Origin: Evernia prunastri
Lineage: Eukaryota > Ascomycota > Lecanoromycetes > Lecanorales > Parmeliaceae
DNA: 64,000 bases
Assembly: GCA_003184365.1 (NCBI GenBank)
Contig: NKYR01000064.1
Span: 154,076-218,075, forward strand
Direction of reading: 5' to 3'
This document shows positions 34,324 through 45,294 of the stretch, piece by piece (position 1 is the first letter of the stretch; each line of letters begins with the position of its first letter). The notes below the pieces were generated by a model, which saw only the letters and a list, made by a program, of their open reading frames with translations, was not told the origin of the DNA and made no database searches. A program made the position numbers and the translations under genes.

Positions 34324-36061
34324 TGCTTACCTTCTCCAAGTCCTCATTCCAAACATACATCCCGAGGTGTCTGTCTGTGAGCTCTGTGAGCTCTATCTCT
34401 CATTTCCGTGGACCTAGGATCGCGGGATCCTTGCCTGTCCTAGTTTGAGCACATTGAAAACACCCCATCTTTCTATTCCCGAAAAAAGAGACCGTTGCTT
34501 TTTGCTCCTGCGATTTGGCCATTTCTCTGGTTCCGTACGAGGGTAGCATCAAGGCAGTGAAGCCCTACGTCTCACGTTCGCCAGTGTATTCCGCCTTCAA
34601 TGTTTGAAAGAGCTCACGGGCCAAACCTACAGAGGTATTGCTACTGTCGACTCGAGTACTTCGATTGGCCGTATCTGGACGAAGAAAACTTGCTAACCTG
34701 GCCCGATGTCAAACAATCTGCGGGGAACATACGGCTATACAGCCTTGCCTAGGGATGGTGCGATGCGTTTGGCGTGGACTTCGATACAGACCGATGCTTT
34801 TATTGCCGGCATGGGGTGGAGATGGAGACCAAGTAGTGACTTCTGACTGGGCCCAAAGGGATGTAGGCAGGTCTCGATCTACCCAGTACCGAGTACATCA
34901 AGACATCAGAGGAAGTGTAGGACAAGGTGGACCCACGTGCTGATGTCAAGATTGTCGAGGAGTTTCCAAAGCATGCAATTGCGCCTAAGATGGATCAAGA
35001 ATCGCTGCTCGAATAAGAAAAGGGCACACTTCGTCAAGTAGACGCTCCGTGGCGGCTCTGGCTGGAGAGGTATGGCGCCGCCTTGCCGCCAGTTCGAGAC
35101 ATCGTCTTCCTCGGCAATCATAAGAGGCGCGCCGGAAAGGAAATCAGCAGCGTTTGGACCTACGTTCACATGAACGACAAGCCCGGTTCTACGAGATCCA
35201 TCAGTAAGCCTTCGGCGTCTGTGCGGATGAGGACGCCATTGCAATCCAACAGACCGGAACACTAGAGAACATTACAAGATCTGCGGCGCTCTCCCAACGC
35301 TGGGGAAAGTTGAGAACAACGTGTGTGTTCGGCGCTAGGCGTTTAGATATTGAGTTTCAGGGCATTGCATATTTCGATATGCGGCTGCAGGATTCGGGTC
35401 TGAGGACTTGGTGGAAGGGTGGGAATGATTGGGGGAGGTATACTGTCGCAGTTACGATCAGGTGGATTACAAGAGGTTGATGGGAGAGTGGGAAAAAAGG
35501 CAGCAGAGCATAGGGAGGGGGATGAGAGTGAGGACCAAGGTTGAGGGATACAAGCTATCCGCATTCTTAGCTTGGCTTCCTTTGCCGTACCAACAGTGAA
35601 AATTCTATTACACGTCTGCACTGGCACATTGTAATCCAAATCTACAGTTCTAGCTATGTTGGTTTGTCAGTTGGCGCCATGCTCAGCCCAAGTAGCGCTT
35701 ACTCTCCAAATGCAGATATTATTGTGATAGAATCCTTCGGTGTCTTCAGGGTTCCCTCTTTTCCATGGATCATCGCTTCTACACACTCTCTGATTAAGCC
35801 TGCGCACCAGGCTTTTACTTTTGCCCTCCATTGACCTCGTCACATCCCACCAAAGCCTATTATGTTACCACACAAGAGTCCCGGCCCTTTCCAACAACGG
35901 CCAACCCTGTACGGCCCGATTAGGTCTAGCTTGACTTGGCATCATTGTCTAATATCTCTCTGTACCACCCATAGTTCTTCATAGCTTCCATTCCGATTCG
36001 AATTACGGATACACTTCGTTCAGGCCTCATTCCACTCCCTGACAACGGAACACCAGCGAGC
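34324..36061. other. 1.7 kb without a recognised gene
   Basis: Pieces at about 34640-35265 (+) look coding-like (for example DPRADVKIVEEFPKHAIAP, then ALPPVRDIVFLGNHKRRAG), but the frame is broken by stops, for example near 34900 and 35015, and no family was recognised. This may be a dead gene. The part next to 36062 should be the promoter of the ICMT-like gene. Confidence 0.4.
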
Positions 36062-37046
36062 ATGGCATCCAAAAAGGCAGCATCGCCTCCACTAGAGCCA
36101 ATGGACTTATTCCCTTTCAGAGGTCAGTACGGTGGCAGCGCAGCAGGCGCCGCTCTCTTCGTGGCCGTTCGTACCGCGGTGCCCCTACTCTTCTACTCGC
36201 TTTTGGCGCCACCGAGCTCCGGTCTATCGATCTTCTCGAGCTTTCCCTCAGCCTATCCATCTCGACCTCCTCCGGCGGACGGGCTGTCCATTCCGTTGTT
36301 CCCGGAGTTCCTGTTGCATTGGATCGAGCGATCCCTCGGCTTGCCGTCGTACTCGGCGATCATATTCCTCGGCGCGGCCCTCCCGTCAATCACGTTCATC
36401 ATGTACAATACCATATGGAGGCGCGAGAGATTTCCGTTGACTGGACAGGGTGGATCGATTCAGGTCACCACGTGAGTTTCCTTTTACGGTTTCTTCTCTC
36501 ATGTACCGCGATTTGAGCCATGGGGCATGGCCGCAATTAACCAATTTAAGAGACCTTTCTCACGACTCAATACTCATCTTGACGAGAGACATGCTGACTC
36601 TGACATTATGTAGGCAGGTAAACTTCTTCGACAGCATTCATGCCATTATCTTTGTATACTTGGCATCCCGCAATCCCACGTGGTCACCAACGATCTTCAA
36701 ATGGACACCTAGTCTCTTCATCGCCGGTCTCGCCCTCCACGTCATAGCCGATCACAGCAAATACTTGTTCCGAAAAGACACAAAGAACAGAGGCAAAGTG
36801 TACACCGGCGGCGTCTGGGGCATGGTCCGACATCCCAACTTTCTCGGTTTCACCATTTGGAGGACAGCATTTGCGACTGCGGCAGGCGGTTGGGGGTTTG
36901 GTCTGTTGGCGTTGGCCATGTTCGTTCATATCCTATGCGGCACTTCCGTGCGCGTCCTCGAAGGTTATATGGATCGGTCTTATGGGCAGGAGTGGAAGAG
37001 GGCGACGGAGCAGGTGAGGTGGAAGATGGTTCCTGGCGTTTGGTGA
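36062..37046 (+). CDS. ICMT/steroid-reductase-like membrane protein
   Basis: Multi-pass membrane protein with a C-terminal methyltransferase/reductase-type domain (ICMT or DUF1295 group). Related proteins methylate prenyl-cysteine or phospholipids, or reduce sterols at the ER; which applies here cannot be told. Two exons, 36062-36471 and 36614-37046, code for 280 residues. Seen: hydrophobic segments GAALFVAVRTAVPLLFYSLL and YSAIIFLGAALPSITFIMY; then FFDSIHAIIFVYLASRNP; and the family signature GGVWGMVRHPNFLGF with the C-terminal YMDRSYGQEWKRATEQVRWK. The intron (36472-36613, 142 nt) is longer than usual and its 3' end resembles the introner-like elements. Confidence 0.8.
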
Positions 37047-37387
37047 AGGCGTGTTGTGAACCTCGAACTTTGCGTCTTCCCCCACGGAAGCTCCATGGGC
37101 TCAAAGCGTAGCATCATACTATCTCCTTGATTGTAACATTCCACACTTCTTTATGCGATTGTATTGGTGGCTCCGTCACAATAAGTAAATATGGGTTGCG
37201 TAGCTGGTTTCTGTGGCAGAATGGCAATTGAAGTTGGAGCTCGCCGCCGCTAGCCGAGATGGGGTCGCCGAGAATGTTAGAATTCCATCTTTCGCCATCC
37301 AAGTGCTCTACAAATACTGGCCTTTATTTCCGCCATCTCAGTCCCTCCCTTACACTCATTTCATCTTCTCCCATACGTATCCCCACC
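37047..37387. other. Intergenic, promoter of the LPD1-type gene
   Basis: 341 bp on the + side of two same-direction genes. Nothing beyond short frames was seen. Confidence 0.45.
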
Positions 37388-39137
37388 ATGATTCGAACAC
37401 TGATCCCAAAAGGCGCGTCAAGATCCGCCACAAGATCGTCAATATGCTCAAGTACACTTCAACCCGCCGGAATATGTCTATACAGCGGTAGAGGTCGAGG
37501 CTATGCAACAGAAGCCTGTGAGCATGATTCAAAAACAGGGCGCATGGAGCTCATTGACAATTCATAGCGGAGCATGATCTTATCATTATTGGCGGGGGCG
37601 TTGCCGGCTATGTCGCCGCTATAAAAGCAGGGCAAGACGGCATGAAGGTATCTCGCATCTACCTCCTCATACTACAGACATTTCAAGGCTCACACGGGAC
37701 CAGGTGGCCTGTATAGAAAAGCGCGGTGCTCTAGGTGGAACATGTTTGAACGTCGGCTGCATACCCTCCAAATCCCTCCTCAACAACTCGCACATGTACC
37801 ACCAAATCCTACACGATACCAAGAAGCGCGGCATAGACGTCGGCGACGTCAAGCTCAACCTGAAACAGATGATGGCCGCAAAGAACACCTCGGTGGATGG
37901 CCTGACGAAAGGGGTGGAGTTCTTGTTCAAGAAGAACAAAGTCGAATACATAAAAGGCGCAGGGGCATTTTCTGGGGAGAATGAGGTCACGGTCAACCTA
38001 ATAGACGGTGGGGAGCAGACGCTGCGAGGGAAGAACATCTTCATTGCTACGGGGAGTGAAGCGACGCCATTCCCAGGCCTTACGATAGACGAGAAGAAGG
38101 TCGTTACGAGTACGGGGGCAATCTCGCTGGAATCTGTTCCTAAGAAAATGGTGGTGATTGGAGGGGGTATTATTGGTCTTGAAATGGTAATCCGGGTTGC
38201 ATGGCAAACACTGAAGCAGCATGCTAACGCTGCGGACGTAGGGCTCTGTCTGGTCAAGACTAGGATCTGAAGTCACCGTTGTCGAGTTCCTAGGCCAAAT
38301 TGGAGGACCAGGCATGGACGCCGAGATCTCAAAAACCACCAAGAAGATACTGGAAAAGCAAGGCATGAAGTTCAAACTCGGCACTAAAGTACTGAAAGGC
38401 GATTCCAGCGGCGAGGGCGTGAAGCTGGAAGTCGAAGCTGCAAAGGGCGGCAAAGCAGAGACCGTAAGCCATCCTTGCTCTAATCCGCACCGCTAAGTCT
38501 CCTTCTAACCTTCCCCTAGCTCGACGCGGACGTCGTCCTTGTAGCCATCGGGCGCCGTCCCTACACCGCCGGTCTCGGTCTCGAAAACATCGGTCTCGAA
38601 GTCGACAACAAAGGCCGCCTCATAATCGACGAGCAATACCGCACCAAGCTCCCTCACATACGCGTCATCGGCGACTGCACCTTTGGCCCCATGCTCGCAC
38701 ATAAAGCGGAAGAAGAAGGTGTCGCGGCCGTCGAGTTCGTCAAGAAGGGCTACGGCCACGTTAACTACAACGCCATCCCCTCCGTCATGTACACGCACCC
38801 AGAAGTTGCATGGGTAGGACAGAATGAAGCAGAGATCAAAGAGCAGGGGGTGAAATACAAAGTGGGAAATTTCCCCTTCTCGGCGAATTCTAGGGCGAAG
38901 ACGAATTTGGAGACAGATGGCATGGTTAAATTCTTAGCGGATGCGGAAACGGATCGGATATTAGGAATTCACATCGTAGGGCCGAATGCGGGAGAGATGA
39001 TCGCCGAGGGGGTTCTGGCGATTGAGTATGGTGCGTCGAGTGAGGACGTGGGAAGGACGAGTCACGCGCATCCGACGTTAGCGGAGGCATTTAAGGAGGC
39101 GGCGATGGCGACGTACGGGAAAGCGATCCATTACTAG
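37388..39137 (+). CDS. LPD1: Dihydrolipoyl dehydrogenase (E3), mitochondrial
   Basis: E3 reoxidises dihydrolipoamide with NAD+ in pyruvate, 2-oxoglutarate and branched-chain dehydrogenase complexes and in the glycine system. Five exons (37388-37517, 37568-37647, 37704-38186, 38242-38463, 38520-39137) are in phase and give 510 residues. Seen: a basic N-terminus rich in Arg/Ser and lacking acids, fit for a mitochondrial presequence; FAD loop LIIIGGGVAGYVAAIKAGQ; redox disulfide GGTCLNVGCIPSK; NAD loop VVIGGGIIGLEM; RVIGDCTFGPMLAHKAEEEG; and the catalytic His block TSHAHPTLAEAFKEA. All catalytic elements are intact. Confidence 0.97.
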
Positions 39138-39522
39138 AGCGCGCAGCGGTCAGAGAACGAGGGGTTTTTGTGTAAATAGCGTGCTGTAAAACCTTTGTTA
39201 CTTCCACGCGTCGTTGGAGATCAGTGAGTGTATTCTGGATCGTGATAACATAGCATGCTAACTATGTTGGAACCATGGAGGCAAATCACAGCACAGGAAT
39301 AGGTCGACCAGACTCCACACAAGAGACATTGTGCGACGTATCAACATTGGCGACAGGACTTAAAAACGGAGTCTCTAACCAACCGAGTATCCTTACGCCT
39401 ATCGCATATTTCTCGAAACACAGCGGTAAACAGTTTTGCCACGAGGCAATTTGATACAAAATGCTCAAAGGTCCCCACAGATCAAACTCGTAAATCAAAT
39501 TTCGAACTCATGACCTTTAAGG
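39138..39522. other. Intergenic, no gene seen
   Basis: 385 bp with no recognisable frame, ahead of a small secreted-protein gene on the same strand. Confidence 0.45.
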
Positions 39523-40370
39523 ATGTCTTCATTCGGGAATCGTCGCTCAGTACTTGCCTTCGTCATCTGTCTTATCCCAGCTTTTGTTCTTGCAAGTCCA
39601 TCTGCTCCAAGGGGATTGAGCAGGCGAGATAACTCTGCACACCTCCGGTGCGGTAATGCGCCGAAAATAATTGCTGGATAGTGAGCTGCATGCCTAGCCT
39701 TCGCTCCTCCAGAGTCCATAGCTGATGCTGTAATTTCTCTCTTGCCAATAGCCCCGTCACTACCGCCGATATCGACGTTCCCAGTCAAGATGAGGGTCCT
39801 CCCACAGCGTCCACAGAGGCTTACTTAACCTACCTCTGGTGCGCTGCCGGAACATCCACCTATGTGTTCATAGACCCCATCGGCAACTGGGGCTACAATA
39901 AGGGCACCAACGCTGGCATCTTTGCGACCGGTCTCGAAAAAGCCTGGAGCACCACGGAAACAATCATGGCATCCAACGCGAAAGCGGGAACGAACCCACC
40001 GACCGGCGACGAACGCTGCAGCGGCTCGTCGCAACAGCTCGTCAAAGCCGTCGACGACATCGCCGGGAATTCCGGCATCGATTTCGTGCAAATCTATGTG
40101 CAGAATTCTAACGGGCAATTTTTGACCTGGGGGATCCTCTCGTCTGCGTTGACCATTATGAAGGATTTCATGCTGAGCTATCCCCTGTACGCTGATACGT
40201 CGTATTTCCAGATCAACGATGGCAAGTACGGGACCATAGCGATCGGGTATGTCGGTGCCGTGTTCAATCATACCACCGGGACCTCGGGTAATTGTTACCT
40301 CAAGGGGAATGTTGCGACGGGTACCGGTCTTGTTCCATGCGCTGTCCCCAGCGACTACCCTGCCAACTAG
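39523..40370 (+). CDS. Small secreted protein, function unknown
   Basis: Two exons, 39523-39647 and 39752-40370, join in phase and code for 247 residues. A signal peptide is clear: MSSFGNRRSVLAFVICLIPA followed by FVLASPSAP. A possible Kex2-type site LSRRD follows. The body has GNWGYNKGTNAGIFATGLEK, RCSGSSQQLVKAVDDIA, WCAAG and a last pair of cysteines (NCYLKG, VPCAV), so one or two disulfides are likely. I do not recognise the family. Its size and signal peptide would fit an extracellular enzyme or an effector-like protein, but nothing shows which. Confidence 0.75.
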
Positions 40371-40790
40371 GTCGTACCGTTTCGCTTTGATCTTGTTTGT
40401 CCTGTATGATAGACTGGCCTTATGCATACGTGGATTTCTCCCTCCCTCAAGACCGGCGTCCTTTGCGCAGCTTGCATACTCACCACGTAGCCGAAAAGAC
40501 GATCGACCTATCGGTATCATCACCTAATCCGCCCCTTTTCACACCAATCTCCTACCGCAGCCATTCCAAATACACAGCCGTCTGCGCGTACCCTTTCTAT
40601 CTCTGCGACCCCAAGTCATCAGTAGCTGCATTATACCATTATAGAAACTACCCTGTATCAGACCGGCGCCCTCACCCCGCCCGCCCGTCCTAATTCCCGG
40701 TCCCTCGAAATTTTTTGGTCACTGGTAAGGTTTGGAAGCCAGTGGAAATGGCTGTTTGTTCTGATCGTGAACCATCTGACGTGGTCAACG
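40371..40790. other. Intergenic between convergent genes
   Basis: 420 bp holding two 3' ends. Pyrimidine-rich patches (CCGCCCGCCCGTCC near 40676) but no gene. Confidence 0.45.
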
Positions 40791-42708
40791 TTATGGCTTC
40801 TTCTCCATGACGAGGCGTGGATCACTGAACCATTCCAGTTTTATACGCTTCAACGTGTCGGCAGCTCCCATTCTGGCTGATATGGGATCGCTGCTACGGC
40901 ATTCCAAATAGATCTTGATCTTTGGCTCAGTCCCAGATGCTCTGACCGTGAAGCGGATTCCTTCGTCATTACCATCGACTTTTTCCAGCCAGCAGGTGAT
41001 CATTTGACTACTTTTTGATACAGGCAAGTCAGGTGCGTGGCCATCAGTGTTGGAATCATATCCCACAGTCAGGTCCCGCCAGCGGACTACAGCCCTTCGT
41101 CCAACAAGCTTTGGGTAGGGGTTTCCGATGCGACGCACTCGATCGAATACTGCCGACGTTGCTGTCACGTCCGGAGAGCGCCAATACGTATTGATCGTAT
41201 GGAAATAGCCGTATCGACCATACAATTCCTGGAGTTTCGCCCAAGGAGAACATAACGGCCAATCCTTGCAAGCCCGCAGGAAAACTACAGCGGCTGCAAT
41301 CCCATCTTTGTCATAGACGATGTCAGGGAACATGTAACCTAGCGCTTCTTCGTAGGCAAAACACGCCTTTTTGCCCTTACCCTCTAGTTCCAAAGCTCTG
41401 TTTCCAAGCCACTTGAAGCCAGTAAGGGTTTCCTCGGCCGCAAATCCTTGAGCTTCCGCCAGCAAAAAAAGCATTTGAGAAGACACTGCGGTCGTCAACA
41501 TCAACTCATCACCGGCTTTTCCTCGCCGTTGGTTTCTGGCCAGGTAATCCGCGAATAAAATACCGACTTGGTCGCCTGTAAATTGATGCCAGGAACCGTC
41601 ATCCAGCTTCTCGGCGACGGCAAAACGATCTGCGTCAGGGTCATTGGCTAGGATCAACCGTGAATTCTGCTGGTCCGCTGTTGTCTTTGCGAGGTCGAGA
41701 GCCCCAGATTCCTCGGGATTTGGATAGATCACAGTGGGGAATTCGGCGTCAGGCTGGGCTTGCTCTCGGACTACTAACATGCGGTCATGGTTACCTAGCG
41801 CCTTCATTATAGCTTCCATGGGAACGAGACCGACGCCATGCATAGGAGTGTATACAAAATCCAGAGAAAGGTCGGCGTCGCTTGAAGGAACGCTCAGGTA
41901 TTGACCTATCGTTTCAAGATAACTTGCCCGCATCTTGTCCAACACTGGGGTAAGCAGCTTGGATTGTCCATTGCTGTGGATGTCCCAGGTCACTGGCTCG
42001 AGACTCTTCAGTATAGCATTGGAGATTTTGGCATCTGCCGGGCTGGTGATCCTGCGATAGATCCGTCAAGTCAGTAGTCCTTCTTCGGAACCGAAGCATG
42101 ACTTAGGAGACAGCTCTCAGGAGCGAGGCCATGGCTTTACTACCATAACATATATTACTGCTCAGGCTTCAATACCAATCGCGACAAGAAAGCAGTGAAA
42201 GCACCTACTGGCACGCGTTCGATCCGTATACTTTGTAGCCGTTGTCATCTTTGGGATTATGGCTAGCGGTAATCATGACACCAGCGGCCGCATGAAGCTG
42301 CTTCACAGCAAAAGGCACCATTGGAGTGTGAACAATATCCTCGTACCACGAAACTCGAATGCCTTTGGCAATGAAGGCGGCAGCTGCAAGTTCTGCAAAC
42401 TTTTTAGAGTTATGACGGGCATCATATCCAATGACGACTCCCACCGTAGCTGCAGAAAGCCCTTTTTCATCTAGTAGATACTGAGCTAGCCCCTGGGACG
42501 TCTGGATAATAGTCAAGCTGTTGAGTCGTGAGAAGCCCGCTCCCATTCGGGCCCTGAGACCAGCTGTACCGAATGAGAGCCTCGAGCCGAGAAGGATTTG
42601 TAATTCTTTGACATTTTGCTGCTTGACAAGTTCCAGAATCTCCGTCCTCGTGGCTTCATCCCCGTCCAAACGTAGCCATTCTTGTGTAAGAGCCTCTATG
42701 GTTGCCAT
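40791..42708 (-). CDS. Phosphoglucomutase/phosphopentomutase (PGM3/PRM15 type)
   Basis: Alpha-D-phosphohexomutase superfamily enzyme. Yeast Pgm3/Prm15 interconverts ribose-1- and ribose-5-phosphate and has weak phosphoglucomutase activity. Two exons, 42708-42209 and 42051-40791, code for 586 residues. Seen: FGTAGLRARMGAG near the N-terminus, as in PGM2/PGM3-type enzymes; the catalytic phosphoserine loop GVMITASHNPKDDNGYKVYG; the metal loop NDPDADRFAVAE; the sugar-binding GFKWLGNRA with CFAYEEALGYM; and the phosphate-binding RASGTEPKIKIY. The ATG at 42708 (MATIEALTQEWL) is the first one in frame. The 157-nt intron is the longest in this gene's neighbourhood. Confidence 0.93.
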
Positions 42709-43852
42709 GCCTTCCTGGCCTCTACCGGTACAATCGTAGCCAGGCAAATGCTGTCAAGAGAAATGACCGACTGAGGTGTCAACTTTTATGCATTGGATAG
42801 TAACAGCCGGTACATATGACAAGCAGCGTATTTTACTGATTGCCTCTCGGATGTATCTTTGTCAGAGCTGCCCTATCACTATTGAGAGGAGACTTTGAAT
42901 CTTTACCTAGCCATTGAGATCCCCTGTGTCTTGTAGAAGACAACAGAACTGTACTTACATTTACCCCCACTCCCCCACTCACCCGACTCACCCGGAGCTC
43001 GCTCGGCCGTGGCCGCTTTAGCGAGTGAGCTAGCGAAGTAGGAATTAAGACTTCAATCACGATTAATTTTCACTCATCAAGTTTACCTATATTGATGAGA
43101 TCGCTCGAGCAAATCTGGATAATTCACCGAGAAAAATAGTGAAGATACTCAAACTTAAAGGAAACAAAATGTCGTCTTTCTCTTCATCTCCCAGTCGTCC
43201 CGATACTCGCGAACGACCTAGAAACAAGGTGAATCAGATGCTACGAGGTATAGAGGAGACCTCCCTCAACAGACCGAAACTTCTCAGCGTTGTCCAATAT
43301 CGTACTCTTGCTTTACTCTCAACAAAGCTCCATGGTACTGGACGGCTATGGCCGCTTGAGAGGTAGACTGTTACCTGTAAGCCTTTCTCCGGCGCCGAGC
43401 TCAAAACGTCCCCGCTCTCCGTCAGTCTTGAAATTGTCCACTGGAATAGTGCATGCACGCTTTACCAACATGTTCAATTTGTCGTGAGAAGTACGATGAC
43501 GATTAGCCTACGATGGGTTTCTTTCATTCTCACGAGAGACGCTTTGTAAGAAGTCTTCTACTTCTGTTATTTGGTCTTAACGCAATCAATTTGGTCCTCA
43601 GCTGGGTATACAATATCCCTAAGTAGATTCTCTATGGATTGTTCAAGATAGCAAGACGGACAAAGATATATACATACCAGTCATAGGCTCAGTATACGCA
43701 GATGTTCGTTTCTTGTAGAGCTATCTCCCTTTGCAACATGAACACCCAAATCCGGCTATAACAGCGCTATAAGCTACTCATACACAATAACATCCCAAGC
43801 AAAAAGTCAGACCATAGCAACAATTACCACCACCATGATGCTCGATGCAGTC
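42709..43852. other. Intergenic with one doubtful small gene
   Basis: A short + frame from an ATG at 43169 (MSSFSSSPSRPDTRERPRNK) meets a good donor (GTGAATCA) and an acceptor at about 43274 (CAACAG), which suggests a small spliced gene to about 43490. The downstream frame could not be settled and no family was recognised. A C-rich tract (CCCCCACTCCCCCACTC) lies at 42964-42983. Confidence 0.35.
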
Positions 43853-44773
43853 TTATCGTCTATCCATTAAGCAGAATATTAGACAGGCAATATAAGCCAC
43901 ACTGTAGACGCCAAGTGTCGTAGCAATGCCGCCTCGTCCCCTTGGACCCCACTTCATCCATGCGAACGGGTTCTGAGCTCCTATACCGACTGCCGCAGCG
44001 GTGAAAGAAGGCGTCGTCGGCGATGGAGCAGTCGAAGCAGGCGCAACCTCTTGTACCGTCGAGGGCGTTATGGTAGGGGCGGAGGAAGAAGAGGAAGTAG
44101 AAGAGGTCGTAGCAGGCGTAGAGACGACCGCTCTCCTCGTCGTCGTCGTCGTCAGCCGCGCCGTAGCGGCCGAAATGCATCTGGCGCTAGCTGTGCCAGT
44201 GGGTTTCACGCACTTGCTGGTCGTGCTACTGTTACCGTCGTCACCGTCGCCATCACCACTATCTGTATCGCCTCCGCCGTCTCCCTCGTCATCACCACTT
44301 TCTTCCTGACCTTTGTGTTGCTCGGGTTGGTCTGGTGAGTCATCGTCGTCGTTGTCGTCGTCATCATCATCATCGTCATCATCTTGCTTTTTAGGTGGTT
44401 GTTTCTGGGCGGGGGTTTGTGGCCCTTCGGGCCCTGTTGGGCCCGTGGGAGCATCTGGTGATCCTTCAGGTTCTGTGGATCCGGTTGGTGACTTGGGTAC
44501 CGTGGCGGGGTTTGGTGCTTTGGGCGCTGGAGATACATCGTCTTGGGGGGCTCTTGGAACGAGGTCTGCGACATTCTTGCTAAGTCTCAGGGAAATATCG
44601 TCTCTTTTCTTGCTACGCAGCCGACTTTCACCAACAGGAAGAGGCTCGATAGCAGCTGCATTTGCGCTGGGCGAGCGAAGATTCGCGGCAGATAGGTCAC
44701 TGGTATGGCCGGTGATGGCTATAGAGGAGCCTAACAGTAAGAATACTGTCGTTAGGGGACGGGAGAGATGCAT
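43853..44773 (-). CDS. Asp-rich, Ser/Thr-rich cell-surface protein, function unknown
   Basis: A single 306-residue frame. Seen: signal peptide MHLSRPLTTVFLLLGSSIAI; a Pro/Gly-rich stretch (TGPTGPEGPQTP); a run of aspartates (about 16 of 18 residues are Asp near 44340-44400); a Gly/Asp/Ser stretch (GDGGGDTDSGDGDGDD); a Thr/Ser-rich mucin-like segment; and a C-terminal hydrophobic helix IATTLGVYSVAYIACLIFCL ending MDRR. This looks like a surface protein held by a C-terminal membrane helix or GPI signal. The acidic tract could bind cations such as calcium (inference). The opposite strand's long frames are its shadow. Confidence 0.65.
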   Translation of the reverse strand: MHLSRPLTTVFLLLGSSIAITGHTSDLSAANLRSPSANAAAIEPLPVGESRLRSKKRDDISLRLSKNVADLVPRAPQDDVSPAPKAPNPATVPKSPTGSTEPEGSPDAPTGPTGPEGPQTPAQKQPPKKQDDDDDDDDDDNDDDDSPDQPEQHKGQEESGDDEGDGGGDTDSGDGDGDDGNSSTTSKCVKPTGTASARCISAATARLTTTTTRRAVVSTPATTSSTSSSSSAPTITPSTVQEVAPASTAPSPTTPSFTAAAVGIGAQNPFAWMKWGPRGRGGIATTLGVYSVAYIACLIFCLMDRR

Positions 44774-45294
44774 GTTATATAGGTACGTGTTAAGTTGACT
44801 GGTGATGGACTTTGGAGTCGCGAATCTGGATGGGAGCAGGATGACTCCCTCAGCCTCAGCAGCCGCATCCCTTTAAGTTGGGCCATGTCAAGAGCTAAAG
44901 AGTGGCACAGCTGGCGAAGGATTCGGAACTAGGAGCTTGTAACAGCGGTGTCAAAGCATGGATAGAGAGATGGACAGTAAAAAGGTGAGATAACAACAGG
45001 CAAAAGTGATGAACATGAGAATATGAGAAAGAGTAAGGTAGTAAGAAATTGGGTTGAGATCCGTGATGTTGCCTTATTTAAAGCCTTGACTCCCTTGAGG
45101 GGTTCGTCCGTTGCGGGTGATCGCCGGCAGGGATCTCGAGCCAACTTGGCTTCAGTACCTCAGTATGTACCAAGGTACCATGCGCTTACCAGTTCGTGAC
45201 AGTCAATTGAACGGCTCAGAGACTCTCCATTCGCGCCAGATTCCGAAATTAAGTCTCGAGGGAGACCTACATAACTTAATTGAGTCCGTTCAGA
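44774..45294. other. Intergenic, divergent promoters
   Basis: 521 bp between the divergent Asp-rich protein gene and the desaturase gene. Only short frames were seen. Confidence 0.45.

Noticed and set aside
43860..44798. Ser-rich and Val-rich + frames over the Asp-rich protein gene
   Set aside because: Only the minus frame has a signal peptide, stalk and membrane helix; the others are translations of the same low-complexity DNA.
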